From positions 1 through 40,982 of the forward strand of contig NZ_JAFLSB010000013.1 of assembly GCF_022511165.1 (NCBI RefSeq): a DNA stretch of 40,982 bases. The letters are read 5' to 3'. A program made the translations under genes and the position numbers. This DNA is from Helicobacter sp. (GTDB taxonomy: Bacteria > Campylobacterota > Campylobacteria > Campylobacterales > Helicobacteraceae). The stretch's first letter is position 1. The number at the start of each line of letters is the position of its first letter. This document shows positions 29,811 through 38,752 of the stretch, piece after piece. The notes under the pieces were generated by a model. The model worked only from the letters and a program-made list of their open reading frames with translations, made no database searches and was not told the origin of the DNA.

Positions 29811-31223
29811 ATGGCTCAAATCATCACGCGTTTTGCACCCTCCCCCACAGGATACTTACATATCGGGGGCTTACGCACTGCGCTTTTTAATTATCTCTAT
29901 GCAAGGGCAAATGGCGGTAAGTTCCTGCTACGCATTGAAGATACAGATTTGGCACGAAATTCACTAGAGGCAGCACAAGCAATTTTAGAAGCATTTGAAT
30001 GGACAGGGCTAGAATATGATGGAGAAGTTGTCTATCAAAGTGAGCGTTTTCCTCTTTATAAACAATACATTCAGCAGCTTTTAAAAGAGAAAAAAGCATA
30101 TTATTGCTATATGAGCAAAGAAGAGCTTGATACCCTACGCAAAGAGCAAGAATCTAAAAAACAAACACCTCGCTACGATAATCGCTATCGTGATTTTAAT
30201 GGCACGCCTCCTGCGGGGAGAGAGCCTGTGGTGCGCATCAAAGCACCGCTTGAAGGTGAGATAAGCTTTAAAGATGGCGTAAAAGGCGAGATAAAAGTCA
30301 AAGCCAAAGAACTTGATGATTTTATTATTGCACGAAGTGATGGCACTCCTACTTATAATTTTGTTGTAACTATCGATGACGCGCTTATGGGCGTTACAGA
30401 TGTAATACGAGGCGATGATCATTTAAGCAATACACCAAAACAAATTATCATCTATAACGCGCTCGGTTTTCAGATTCCACGATTTTTTCACGTGCCAATG
30501 ATTCTTAACCCTCAAGGGCGAAAATTGAGTAAGCGTGATGGCGCAATGGGTGTTATGGATTATAAAAATATGGGCTATTTGCCTGAAGCGATTTTGAATT
30601 TTCTCGTGCGATTAGGGTGGAGCTATGGTGATAAAGAGATTTTTTCACTTAAAGAAATGCTCAGACTCTTTAACCCCAATGCGCTTAATAGCTCTCCTAG
30701 CGCATATAATGAGGATAAATTTTTGTGGCTCAATGCTCATTATATAAAGCACACTGATAATGCAAAGCTTGAATGCCTCTTAAGTGCCTTTAATGTACCA
30801 AAACTCCCTTCACAAACGCGCGAGATTCTCTATCCTGCGCTCAAAGACCGCTGTAATACACTTGTAAGCTTCGCGCAAGGCTTTTTTGAGGTGATGAATG
30901 CCCCGCAAAAATATGATGAAAAAATGCGTTCAAAACTTGACAAAACAGCTCTAAAGTGCTTAGATTCTCTTTTTGATAAAACCGATGCGCAAGTGTGGGC
31001 AGGAGTGCAGGATATGGAAACATATTTGCACGAGTTTGCCACACGCTCAAATATAAAAATTGGCAAGCTAATGCCCGCCTTGCGATGTGCCTTACTTGGC
31101 AAAAGTGGCGGGATTGGAATATGTGAGACGCTGATTATTTTAGGGGAGCAAGAGAGCGTGCATAGAATCGCACTTTTTAACAAAGCAATACACGAAGAAA
31201 ATGCTGCTCAAACAAAAAATTAA
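29811..31223 (+). CDS. gltX: Glutamyl-tRNA synthetase, GltX1 type
   Basis: 470 residues. RFAPSPTGYLHIGGLRTALF (8-27) is the HIGH region, RIEDTDLARNS follows, and RKLSKRDGAMG holds the KMSKS-like loop. By recall of the two H. pylori enzymes it resembles GltX1 (charges tRNA-Glu) far more than GltX2 (charges tRNA-Gln for amidation), with the same YYCYMSKEELD and FIIARSDGTPTYNFVVTID blocks. AAGGGA precedes the ATG. Two tRNA-Glu genes with differing bodies lie in the same window. Confidence 0.95.
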   Translation: MAQIITRFAPSPTGYLHIGGLRTALFNYLYARANGGKFLLRIEDTDLARNSLEAAQAILEAFEWTGLEYDGEVVYQSERFPLYKQYIQQLLKEKKAYYCYMSKEELDTLRKEQESKKQTPRYDNRYRDFNGTPPAGREPVVRIKAPLEGEISFKDGVKGEIKVKAKELDDFIIARSDGTPTYNFVVTIDDALMGVTDVIRGDDHLSNTPKQIIIYNALGFQIPRFFHVPMILNPQGRKLSKRDGAMGVMDYKNMGYLPEAILNFLVRLGWSYGDKEIFSLKEMLRLFNPNALNSSPSAYNEDKFLWLNAHYIKHTDNAKLECLLSAFNVPKLPSQTREILYPALKDRCNTLVSFAQGFFEVMNAPQKYDEKMRSKLDKTALKCLDSLFDKTDAQVWAGVQDMETYLHEFATRSNIKIGKLMPALRCALLGKSGGIGICETLIILGEQESVHRIALFNKAIHEENAAQTKN

Positions 31224-31299
31224 GAGCAATAAATGAAAATAAAATATAAGCACAAAAGCACTCATAACACACAAAAACAAAGCTTAGAGGGCAAAACAA

Positions 31300-32265
31300 A
31301 TGCTTATTAGAATATATTTTATAAGTATGTGTATCTGCAATCTTGCCTTTAGTCTTGCACTTGGGGATTGGTTCGCAAGACAAAAAACTATGAAAGCCCC
31401 ACCTAGCCTTGAATCAAGCCTTCAATCTTTTTTAAGTGTAAATTGCAAAAATGTCAATATCCTAAGAAGTGCTACACACAAAATCCAATATAAAGGGCAA
31501 AAAGCCCTTGAGCATTGTTTGATGGAGCAGCGATTGCTTCAGTCTATTATAAATGATGATGTCCTCACTTATACCTCTATGGTAGCAGATGGGCAGACAA
31601 GTGAATATTTTTTATTCTACACTACGCACCCTCCTCGCCTTGAAATCACGCCCCTTATGGCAGCAATTGTTTTTGATTCTACACAAGTCTTTGAGCTTAT
31701 TCTTGCAGATTCTGGAAAAGTAAGTAAATTCTCTAGGAAGAAGCCAAAATATGATATAAATCGTGTTATATCCCATGATCAAATATCAACAGGCATATTT
31801 AGTTTAGGAAATAAAATATATGATACCTATGGCGTGAATGCCATTGATTTGAGCGCAATGTATCATCGCTATGATATGTTTTGGGCATTGCTCCAAAAAG
31901 GCGCAGATTATAATGACCCTAAATATCCGCTCACAAATGGTATTATTACTTTTGGCGACCCATACATTTTGGAACTTGTATTGTATTTTGATGAAAATTT
32001 CTTATATCGCTTTGGTGGGGGTAATATGCTGCATTTTGCCGCAAGAGAAGGCAATGTGGAGCTTTTAGAGTATTTAGTAACACACAAAAAAATGCCCATT
32101 AATGCACTCAAAAATGGTGAAACACCACTTGATGCTGCACTCAATGCAAATAATTTGTGGCATAAACCCCAGCTCCAAGCCGCACAAAAACTTATCGAGC
32201 TTGGCGCAAAAGTGAGCGAAGCCAATGCCAATCGCCTCAATAAACTCACTCATCATAGGGAATAA
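31300..32265 (+). CDS. Exported ankyrin-repeat protein
   Basis: 321 residues. Residues 1-20 are a signal peptide (MLIRIYFISMCICNLAFSLA). Ankyrin-type units are visible near 118-140 (ITPLMAAIVFDSTQVFELIL) and in the C-terminal third (NMLHFAAREGNVELLEYLVT, then GETPLDAALNANN and AAQKLIELGAKV). The middle part holds at least one worn repeat (NAIDLSAMYHRYDMFWALL). Exported ankyrin proteins often bind other periplasmic proteins; no partner is evident. It lies 76 bases after gltX with an AGAGGG site. Confidence 0.75.
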   Translation: MLIRIYFISMCICNLAFSLALGDWFARQKTMKAPPSLESSLQSFLSVNCKNVNILRSATHKIQYKGQKALEHCLMEQRLLQSIINDDVLTYTSMVADGQTSEYFLFYTTHPPRLEITPLMAAIVFDSTQVFELILADSGKVSKFSRKKPKYDINRVISHDQISTGIFSLGNKIYDTYGVNAIDLSAMYHRYDMFWALLQKGADYNDPKYPLTNGIITFGDPYILELVLYFDENFLYRFGGGNMLHFAAREGNVELLEYLVTHKKMPINALKNGETPLDAALNANNLWHKPQLQAAQKLIELGAKVSEANANRLNKLTHHRE

Positions 32266-32482
32266 AGAACAATTCTATATGAGGAATCCTTAATGGTGCA
32301 AAGGCTACACGCCCTTTATTGAGAATCTAGCTAAACTCGGCAATGTGTTTGCATCTTGCAAGATTCTAGCCTTTAAGGTATATCCTTATATTGCAGTAAA
32401 ATATCACGTGAAGCGCAAAGCTCTACAATTAAATCCCTCCACATTTCTGCCCTTGCACAAAATCTTAATGCCTTGGGGTATA

Positions 32483-33520
32483 TTATTGTGCCTGTGTAAT
32501 CACTCCTCCACCAAGCACACAATCATCTTGATACACAACAAGAGCTTGTCCTTGTGCCACACCATAGGCAGATTCTAAAAGTTTGGCACGAATATGCTCA
32601 CCTTCTATATCAATACGCGCTTTAAGCGGAGTAGAGCGATAGCGCACTTTCACATCATATACACCCCCATCAAAGGCTTGAGGGAGGCTTTTATTAAGAG
32701 CTTGTATAGAATCTATGGCTAATTCATCTTTTGTGCCAACAATAATTTCATTTTTTTGTGGATCTATGGCTTTGACATAATGGGGCTCGTGTGAGCCAAA
32801 CACGCTAAAACCTTTGCGTTTGCCAATAGTATAGTGCATATAGCCCTTATGCGTGCCAACTGCTGCGCCTTTGCTATCGCGCACAATGCCTTCATTATCC
32901 ACATTTTCATAAAGACGCAAAATATCGATATAACTCTCCTCTACAAAGCAAATTTCTTGAGATTCTTTATAAGTTTGTAATGTCCCAAGAAAAGGCAAAA
33001 GAGCAAGGGCTGTTTGCTTGACATCACTTTTATACATCGCCCCCAGTGGAAAGATGATTCTATCAATCGCGCTTTGAGGCAAAGCATAGAGAAAATAACT
33101 TTGATCTTTGCTGTCATCAACTGCCTTTGCGATGCGTTTTATGCCATTTACTTCTTTAATCTGTGCATAATGCCCTGTGGCAATATAATCACAACCAAGC
33201 TCATCGGCTTTTTGCAAGCCTAAGCCAAATTTCATTAGTGGATTGCAAAGGGCGCAAGGATTAGGGGTTTGCCCCTCTTTGTATGAACGCACAAAGACAT
33301 CATAGACATTGCGCTTAAACTCATCTTGCAAATCAAGCACCTCAAAGGCTATGCCCAAATGCTGTGCAACTTTTTGGCAATTTTGTATAAATACTTCGTG
33401 TTTTTTTTCTTTATTATGAAGCTTAAGATAGAGTCCTATTACTTCATAGCCTTGCGATGAGAGCAAATGGGCGCAGTAAGAGCTATCCACGCCACCGCTC
33501 ATAAGGAGTGCAACTTTCAC
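32483..33520 (-). CDS. mnmA: tRNA-uridine 2-sulfurtransferase
   Basis: 345 residues. PP-loop SGGVDSSYCA at 8-17, catalytic Cys92 in TPNPCALCN and the persulfide Cys191 in QEICFVEE, with ATGHYA between. The C-terminal part is the MnmA beta-barrel. It thiolates U34 of tRNA-Lys, -Glu and -Gln (s2U), and both tRNA-Lys(TTT) and tRNA-Glu(TTC) genes lie in this window. The start is GTG (33520-33518), supported by AGGA six bases upstream and by the family N-terminus KVALLMSGGVDS. It is convergent with the ankyrin gene. Confidence 0.96.
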   Translation of the reverse strand: MKVALLMSGGVDSSYCAHLLSSQGYEVIGLYLKLHNKEKKHEVFIQNCQKVAQHLGIAFEVLDLQDEFKRNVYDVFVRSYKEGQTPNPCALCNPLMKFGLGLQKADELGCDYIATGHYAQIKEVNGIKRIAKAVDDSKDQSYFLYALPQSAIDRIIFPLGAMYKSDVKQTALALLPFLGTLQTYKESQEICFVEESYIDILRLYENVDNEGIVRDSKGAAVGTHKGYMHYTIGKRKGFSVFGSHEPHYVKAIDPQKNEIIVGTKDELAIDSIQALNKSLPQAFDGGVYDVKVRYRSTPLKARIDIEGEHIRAKLLESAYGVAQGQALVVYQDDCVLGGGVITQAQ

Positions 33521-33629
33521 TAAAAATCCTTTATGAATTAATTACAATGAAATAATCAAAAAATGAAGCACAAGAGATAGCATTTTGAGGTAAATCACGC
33601 GTAAATATCTCTCTTATGCGATTTTGTGG

Positions 33630-33635
33630 TATAAT
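33630..33635 (+). promoter_or_regulatory. -10 box of the hisZ-like/purA/fliJ/motE operon
   Basis: TATAAT at 33630-33635 gives a predicted start near 33642 and a leader of about 68 bases to the GTG at 33710. Confidence 0.55.
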
Positions 33636-33709
33636 CTAGTCTTTGTGTGAGAAATTCTTACATTATCTTTTAAAAATTGACATTTGAGATTATTATTTTG
33701 GAGTATATT

Positions 33710-34561
33710 GTGATTTTAGAGCACGAGTTACCTCAAGGGAGCAAATTATATTTTGATACATCAGCCAAGCTCAAGCGCGATATAGAATCTTGTGCCATTA
33801 AGGCGTTTTATGAAAATGATTATAAAGAGATTGTAACGCCTACATTCACTTTTTTAAAGCATCAAGATGATATTTTAAATCGTAGGCTTGTGCGATTAAA
33901 TAGCGAGAGCAATCACCAAATCACTTTGCGCTATGATACCACCCTTGAAGCAATGCGCATTGTTACAAAGCATATTACCCACATCAGTGAGCACAAAAAA
34001 TGGTTTTATATCCAACCTGTTTTTAGCTATCCCACGACTGAAATTCACCAAATTGGTGCAGAGCATTTAGAGGGTGAAAGTCTTTCACCTGTAGTGTGTC
34101 TAGGGATACAGATTCTCCAAGAACTCGGCTTAAAGCCTTATCTACAAATCTCTAATATGAAGATTCCACTTTTATGTGCTAAACATAGCGGTGTAGATAT
34201 AGAAGTTTTTGCCTCTCAAGATATGTGCAAACTCTTACAAATGGAGGGGTATGTGGCGGATTTGGTGCATATCAAAACAAAACAAGATGTACAAAATGCA
34301 ATGGATAAAGTGCCTGTATTTTTGCGTGGAGAGCTTGAGAGACTCTTAGAGTGTGCGAGTTATTGTGAGTATGAAAAAAGCATTTTCTCCCCTCTTGCTT
34401 TTTCTCCTGCTTCATATTATGAGGATTTGTTTTTTAGAATGTTTCTTGGCAATGCTACTTTGTTGCAAGGAGGCAAATATAGCGTAGGGAAGCAAAGCTC
34501 CTGTGGTTTTGCTATTTATACTGATGAGGTGGTAGAATGCCTCATTAAGCAAAGAATATAA
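33710..34561 (+). CDS. HisZ-like protein (HisRS-related)
   Basis: 283 residues of a class II synthetase-like fold without the full HisRS motifs. The order LKRDIESCAIKAFYENDYKEIVTP, LRYDTTLEAMRIV and FYIQPVFSYPT matches HisZ, the regulatory subunit of short-form ATP phosphoribosyltransferase. The C-terminal LLQGGKYSVGK is in the place of the HisA motif. The GTG at 33710 is chosen because GGAG (33700-33703) stands 6 bases before it. It is 21 bases ahead of purA; hisZ-purA neighbours are known in other Proteobacteria. Without a hisG in view, its role in histidine synthesis is uncertain. Confidence 0.72.
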   Translation: MILEHELPQGSKLYFDTSAKLKRDIESCAIKAFYENDYKEIVTPTFTFLKHQDDILNRRLVRLNSESNHQITLRYDTTLEAMRIVTKHITHISEHKKWFYIQPVFSYPTTEIHQIGAEHLEGESLSPVVCLGIQILQELGLKPYLQISNMKIPLLCAKHSGVDIEVFASQDMCKLLQMEGYVADLVHIKTKQDVQNAMDKVPVFLRGELERLLECASYCEYEKSIFSPLAFSPASYYEDLFFRMFLGNATLLQGGKYSVGKQSSCGFAIYTDEVVECLIKQRI

Positions 34562-34582
34562 TAAAGATAAAGAGGAAATAAT

Positions 34583-35827
34583 ATGGCTGATTTGGTTGTG
34601 GGGATTCAATGGGGCGATGAGGGCAAGGGTAAAGTCGTTGATGCAATGGCAGGAGAGTATGATTATGTCGTGCGCTATCAAGGGGGGCATAATGCCGGAC
34701 ATACGATTGTTGTAAATGGGCAAAAAATCGCCCTACATCTCCTACCTTCTGGAATCCTCTATAATCAATGCAAAAATATTATCGGTAATGGCGTGGTGAT
34801 AAACCTTGAAGCATTGCTTAAAGAGATGAAAGCTTTTAACAACTTGCAGGGGAGACTTTTTATCAGTGATAAAGCCCATATTATCCTCCCTTACCACGAG
34901 ATTTTAGATAAAGCAAAAGAAAAAAGCAAAAATAAAGCCGCTATTGGCACAACAGGCAAGGGTATAGGACCTTGTTATGCCGATAAAGTCTCACGCAATG
35001 GTGTGAGACTTATAGATTTACATAATCCCGCACAACTAAAGGCAAAGATTCAAGCTATTTATGAGCAAGTGCAATATGCACAAAGCCTCTATGATATAGA
35101 GCTTCCAAGTGTGGAGAGTGTAGTAAAACAAATAGAAGAGATTGCAGGAGAGATTCTGCCTTTTATCACAAACACCGCGCAGCTTTTATGGGACGCGCAA
35201 GAGAGGGGTGAGCGTATTCTTTTAGAAGGAGCACAAGGCAGTATGCTTGATATTGATCACGGCACTTATCCTTTTGTAACAAGCTCCACGACTATTACCG
35301 CAGGAGCGTGTAGTGGGAGTGGGCTTGCTCCAAGAGACATAAAACGCGTTATAGGCATTGCTAAAGCCTATTGCACAAGAGTAGGCAATGGCTCATTTCC
35401 TACCGAAGAAAGCGGAGCAATAGGAGAGAGACTACGCGAGGCAGGAAAAGAATTTGGCACGACAACAGGCAGGGCAAGGCGATGTGGGTGGTTTGATGCG
35501 GTGGCGGTGCGCTATGGAGCGCGTTTAAATGGCTGTGAATCTCTTAGTATAATGAAGCTTGATGTGCTTGATGGATTCCCCTCTATCAAAGTATGCGTAG
35601 GATATGAGTATAAAGGCAAAGAGATTAGCTATGTGCCAACTGATTATGAGAATGTCCGTCCTATTTATAAGGAATTTGAGGGCTGGGATAAGACTTCTGG
35701 CATACGCGCCTTTACTAAGCTACCAAAAGCGGCGCAACATTACATTAGAGAACTCGGTCGTCTCACTGGTATAAAAATTGCTATGATTTCTACAAGCCCC
35801 GAACGCGATGATACAATTAGGCGTTAG
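34583..35827 (+). CDS. purA: Adenylosuccinate synthetase
   Basis: 414 residues with the PurA blocks: GIQWGDEGKGKVVD (7-20), VRYQGGHNAGHTI, IGTTGKGIGPCYADK, EGAQGSMLDIDHGTYP and TTTGRARRCGWFDAVA. It joins aspartate to IMP using GTP, the first step to AMP. GAGGAAA precedes the ATG. It is second in an operon of the hisZ-like gene, purA, fliJ and the motE-like gene; C. jejuni keeps a similar set (Cj1499c-Cj1496c, from memory), so this mix of metabolism and motility is old. Confidence 0.97.
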   Translation: MADLVVGIQWGDEGKGKVVDAMAGEYDYVVRYQGGHNAGHTIVVNGQKIALHLLPSGILYNQCKNIIGNGVVINLEALLKEMKAFNNLQGRLFISDKAHIILPYHEILDKAKEKSKNKAAIGTTGKGIGPCYADKVSRNGVRLIDLHNPAQLKAKIQAIYEQVQYAQSLYDIELPSVESVVKQIEEIAGEILPFITNTAQLLWDAQERGERILLEGAQGSMLDIDHGTYPFVTSSTTITAGACSGSGLAPRDIKRVIGIAKAYCTRVGNGSFPTEESGAIGERLREAGKEFGTTTGRARRCGWFDAVAVRYGARLNGCESLSIMKLDVLDGFPSIKVCVGYEYKGKEISYVPTDYENVRPIYKEFEGWDKTSGIRAFTKLPKAAQHYIRELGRLTGIKIAMISTSPERDDTIRR

Positions 35828-35830
35828 AAA

Positions 35831-36259
35831 ATGAAAACAAAATTTAGTGCTATCGTGCATTTACGCAAAAGGGATATGCAAGAATGCGAGCGTGCAATAA
35901 TGCAAAATGAAAATAAAATCGCGAGTAAGCGAATGCAAATTGATGATATTGCTGATGAGCTTGTAGGGCTTAAAGTGCCACAAAGTGGAGCATTCCAAGC
36001 CTTTATGGCATACGAAGAGCTTAAAAAAATGCTACTTTTTCGTATGAGTATTGCACAGCAAGAGCTAGAGGAGCTACACACAAACAAGATGCTTTTACAA
36101 GAGCAATATAAAAAATGTCATATTGAATATGAAAAAATGGCATCTTTAGAAAAAAGGGAGCAAGAGAGTATGTTTAAAAACTTAAAACTTAAAGAGAAAA
36201 AAGAAGTTGATGAGATTGCAACAATGCTATATAGTAATACCGAAGGTAGATTCATATGA
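35831..36259 (+). CDS. fliJ: FliJ-like flagellar export chaperone
   Basis: 142 residues, almost wholly coiled coil with heptads through AYEELKKMLLFRMSIAQQELEELHT (about 58-82) and a basic, Glu/Lys-rich C-terminal helix. It resembles the FliJ family, whose members sit in the FliI ATPase ring and escort late export chaperones, and the H. pylori HP0256 type. FliJ sequences diverge widely, so the call rests on size, coiled coil and place. It starts 3 bases after the purA stop and overlaps the next gene by 4 bases (ATGA). Confidence 0.68.
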   Translation: MKTKFSAIVHLRKRDMQECERAIMQNENKIASKRMQIDDIADELVGLKVPQSGAFQAFMAYEELKKMLLFRMSIAQQELEELHTNKMLLQEQYKKCHIEYEKMASLEKREQESMFKNLKLKEKKEVDEIATMLYSNTEGRFI

Positions 36260-37041
36260 GAATCTTAATGGCATCAGCCCTTATATGCGCTTTGGGTACA
36301 TACAGCTTTGGGCAGACATCACAACTCCTTGATTGTAGCGTTATTTTTGAATTACGCAAAGATGAAATTAAAGCGCAACTTGATGAGATTGATGAGCGGC
36401 AACAAGCCCTACAAGTGCTTCAAAATGCCACCCAAGTGCTTCTTGATGAAAAAGAGCGACAACTCAAAGATAAAGAAAAAGAGATTGATCAAAAAATTGT
36501 GCTTTTTGCAGAGGAGCAAAAAAAGGCAAAAGAGCAAGAAGAGCAAACCCACAAGCGCAATTTGGAAGAATTAGAGCAAAAAAATAAAGAGATAGAGCAG
36601 CTTATCGCGCAAAATGAGGAGATTCTCTCACAAATTAAGACACAAAAAGACGATAAAATTGTCCAAGCCTATAAAGGCTTAAAAGAAGCCAAGGCTGCTG
36701 CCATACTTGAGGATTTGCCCGAAAAAGAAGCTGTGGAGATTCTCTCACAAATGGATGTAAGGGATATGGTAAAGATTCTAGGCAAAATGGATAATCAAAA
36801 GGCGGCAAAAATTACTTCAGCTATCCGCGAAATAAGTCCAAATCGTCTCCCTGAAACACTTCCAAATATCCCCCCAAAACCAGCAAATACACAAAATGAA
36901 GCAGAATCTACCCAAGATTCAAATGCTTCTCAAGATTTGAGCCAAGAAACAAATGAAACAAATCAAGAATCTACCCCAAATAATGCTAATAACACAAATG
37001 AAGAATCTCAACAAGAGCCAAATACACAAGAATCCCAATAA
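36256..37041 (+). CDS. MotE-like exported coiled-coil protein with MgtE-N domain
   Basis: 261 residues. Signal peptide (1-20), a coiled coil about 32-135 rich in Glu/Lys, then an MgtE N-terminal-like helical domain (about 140-190: EAKAAAILEDLPEKEAVEIL, MDVRDMVKILGKMDNQKAA), then a 60-residue tail of Asn, Gln, Glu, Ser and Thr. This layout is that of MotE and of C. jejuni Cj1496c, a glycoprotein linked to motility and invasion. The tail holds two bacterial N-glycosylation sequons, DSNAS (221-225) and ETNET (231-235). It is translationally coupled to the fliJ-like gene. Confidence 0.72.
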   Translation: MRILMASALICALGTYSFGQTSQLLDCSVIFELRKDEIKAQLDEIDERQQALQVLQNATQVLLDEKERQLKDKEKEIDQKIVLFAEEQKKAKEQEEQTHKRNLEELEQKNKEIEQLIAQNEEILSQIKTQKDDKIVQAYKGLKEAKAAAILEDLPEKEAVEILSQMDVRDMVKILGKMDNQKAAKITSAIREISPNRLPETLPNIPPKPANTQNEAESTQDSNASQDLSQETNETNQESTPNNANNTNEESQQEPNTQESQ

Positions 37042-37129
37042 TTAGCCCTAAGCCCCTGCCTTATATATAAATTTTTATCTAGCTTTTTGAGATGATGTGA
37101 AGGCAAACTAAGGGCAAGATAATGCAAAA

Positions 37130-37146
37130 ATTTAAGATATTTAAAT
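37130..37146. promoter_or_regulatory. 6-5-6 inverted repeat upstream of aspA
   Basis: ATTTAA (37130-37135), GATAT, TTAAAT (37141-37146) form a perfect dyad about 155 bases before aspA. It could be an operator, but the bases are all A/T outside one G, so it may be chance. Confidence 0.3.
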
Positions 37147-37267
37147 GTATAGCGATTCTTTAATATCTACCTTGCACAATCCTTGCTCTTCTATAGCACT
37201 TTATTTCTTTAATAGGCTGTTTATTTATGCCCTTCATTCTTATTATTTATTTGTTTAAGATAAGATT

Positions 37268-37290
37268 CCAACTTTTTATTTCAATGTTGG
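37268..37290 (+). promoter_or_regulatory. Small hairpin covering the aspA ribosome site
   Basis: CCAAC (37268-37272) pairs with GTTGG (37286-37290), and the last two G belong to the GGAG ribosome site (37289-37292) of aspA. With five pairs and a 13-base loop it is weak and could open easily, for example with temperature or ribosome load. Confidence 0.35.
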
Positions 37291-37299
37291 AGAATCACA

Positions 37300-38721
37300 A
37301 TGGGTAGAAAAGAACACGATTTTATCGGTGAACTAGAAATTGCTGATGATGTATATTATGGCGTGCAAACCTTTAGGGCATTGCAAAACTTTAATATTAC
37401 AGGAGATAAACTTAGTAGCTATCCAAGCTTTATTAAAGCATTTGCACAGGTAAAAAAAGCTGCGGCTTTGGCAAATTATGATTTAAAGCTTCTTGATAAG
37501 GATAAAAAGGACGCTATTTGCAAAGCCTGTGATAGGCTGATTGCTGGTGAGCTCCAAGATCAATTTGTCGTGGATATGATTCAAGGAGGAGCAGGCACAA
37601 GCACCAATATGAACACAAATGAAGTGGTAGCTAATCTCGCCCTAGAAATTATGGGGCATAAAAAGGGAGAATATCAGTATTGCCACCCAAACGATCACGT
37701 CAATCTCTCTCAATCCACTAATGATGCTTATCCTACGGCTATTCGTGTCGCACTCTATGCCGAGCTTTCAGCTCTCGCGCAAGATATGGGTGTGCTTAAA
37801 GATGCCTTTTTGCGCAAAGCACAAGAGTTTAAAGATGTACTCAAAATGGGACGCACACAGCTCCAAGATGCTGTGCCTATGACTTTGGGGCAGGAGTTTC
37901 ATACCTTTGCAGTAATGATGGGTGAAGATATTTCACGCGTGCTTGAAGCAAGAAGTCTTGTTACTGAAATTAATATGGGTGGCACAGCTATTGGTACAGG
38001 TATTAACTCCCACCCTGATTATCCAAAAATCGTCCAAAAACATCTCTGTGAAGTTACAAACTATCCTTTTGTAACTGCTGATGATTTGATTGAGGCGACA
38101 CAGGATACCGGTGCGTATGTGCAAGTAAGCGGAGTGCTTAAAAGAGTGGCTGTTAAGCTCTCTAAAGTATGCAATGACTTGCGTCTTTTAAGCTCTGGTC
38201 CAAGGGCGGGATTAAATGAAATTAATCTCCCCAAAATGCAACCGGGAAGTTCGATTATGCCCGGTAAAGTAAATCCTGTAATCCCTGAAGTTGTCAATCA
38301 AGTTTGCTATGCAGTAATTGGTAATGATGTAACCGTGAGCTTTGCAAGTGAGGGCGGACAGCTCCAACTCAATGTATTTGAGCCTGTGATTGCCTATGGA
38401 CTTTTTAATTCTGTCTCAATGATGCGCAATGCAATGCTTACTCTTGCAAGTAAATGTATCGATGGTATCACTGCAAATGAAAAAGTATGTAGCGATTTTG
38501 TTTATAATAGTATCGGTATTGTTACAGCGCTTAATCCCTACATCGGCTATGAAAATTCCGCTTCTATTGCTAAAGAATCCCTCCAAAGTGGCAAACCTGT
38601 CAAAGAAATTGCTCTTGCACGAGGGCTTTTGAGCGAGGAGCAGCTGAATGAAATTTTCCAACCCAAAAATATGCTTAATCCTCATATGAGCGCTGAAGAT
38701 AAGGCAAGATTCAAAAAATAA
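37300..38721 (+). CDS. aspA: Aspartate ammonia-lyase
   Basis: 473 residues of the fumarase/aspartase family. ADDVYYGVQTFRALQNF at the N-terminus and the signature GSSIMPGKVNPVIPEVVNQV near 327-346 point to aspartase; fumarase C proteins differ around both. GAGTSTNMNTNEV and LSQSTNDAYPT build the substrate site. It splits aspartate into fumarate and ammonia, feeding fumarate respiration. It starts after a small hairpin that covers part of its ribosome site and is followed by the Dcu transporter gene after 31 bases, the usual aspA-dcu pair. Confidence 0.93.
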   Translation: MGRKEHDFIGELEIADDVYYGVQTFRALQNFNITGDKLSSYPSFIKAFAQVKKAAALANYDLKLLDKDKKDAICKACDRLIAGELQDQFVVDMIQGGAGTSTNMNTNEVVANLALEIMGHKKGEYQYCHPNDHVNLSQSTNDAYPTAIRVALYAELSALAQDMGVLKDAFLRKAQEFKDVLKMGRTQLQDAVPMTLGQEFHTFAVMMGEDISRVLEARSLVTEINMGGTAIGTGINSHPDYPKIVQKHLCEVTNYPFVTADDLIEATQDTGAYVQVSGVLKRVAVKLSKVCNDLRLLSSGPRAGLNEINLPKMQPGSSIMPGKVNPVIPEVVNQVCYAVIGNDVTVSFASEGGQLQLNVFEPVIAYGLFNSVSMMRNAMLTLASKCIDGITANEKVCSDFVYNSIGIVTALNPYIGYENSASIAKESLQSGKPVKEIALARGLLSEEQLNEIFQPKNMLNPHMSAEDKARFKK

Positions 38722-38752
38722 GCATTGATTTTACAAGGGCTAAAGGATTTTT

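Noticed and set aside
31233..31310. 25-codon frame upstream of the ankyrin gene
   Set aside because: It has a Lys/His-rich random composition and no ribosome site, and it overlaps the ankyrin start; it is not distinguishable from chance.
32266..32482. Convergent gap between the ankyrin gene and mnmA, with AAAGGCTA (32300) and TAGCCTTT (32367)
   Set aside because: The 8-base inverted pair is 59 bases apart and has no inner structure, so I do not call it a terminator or element.
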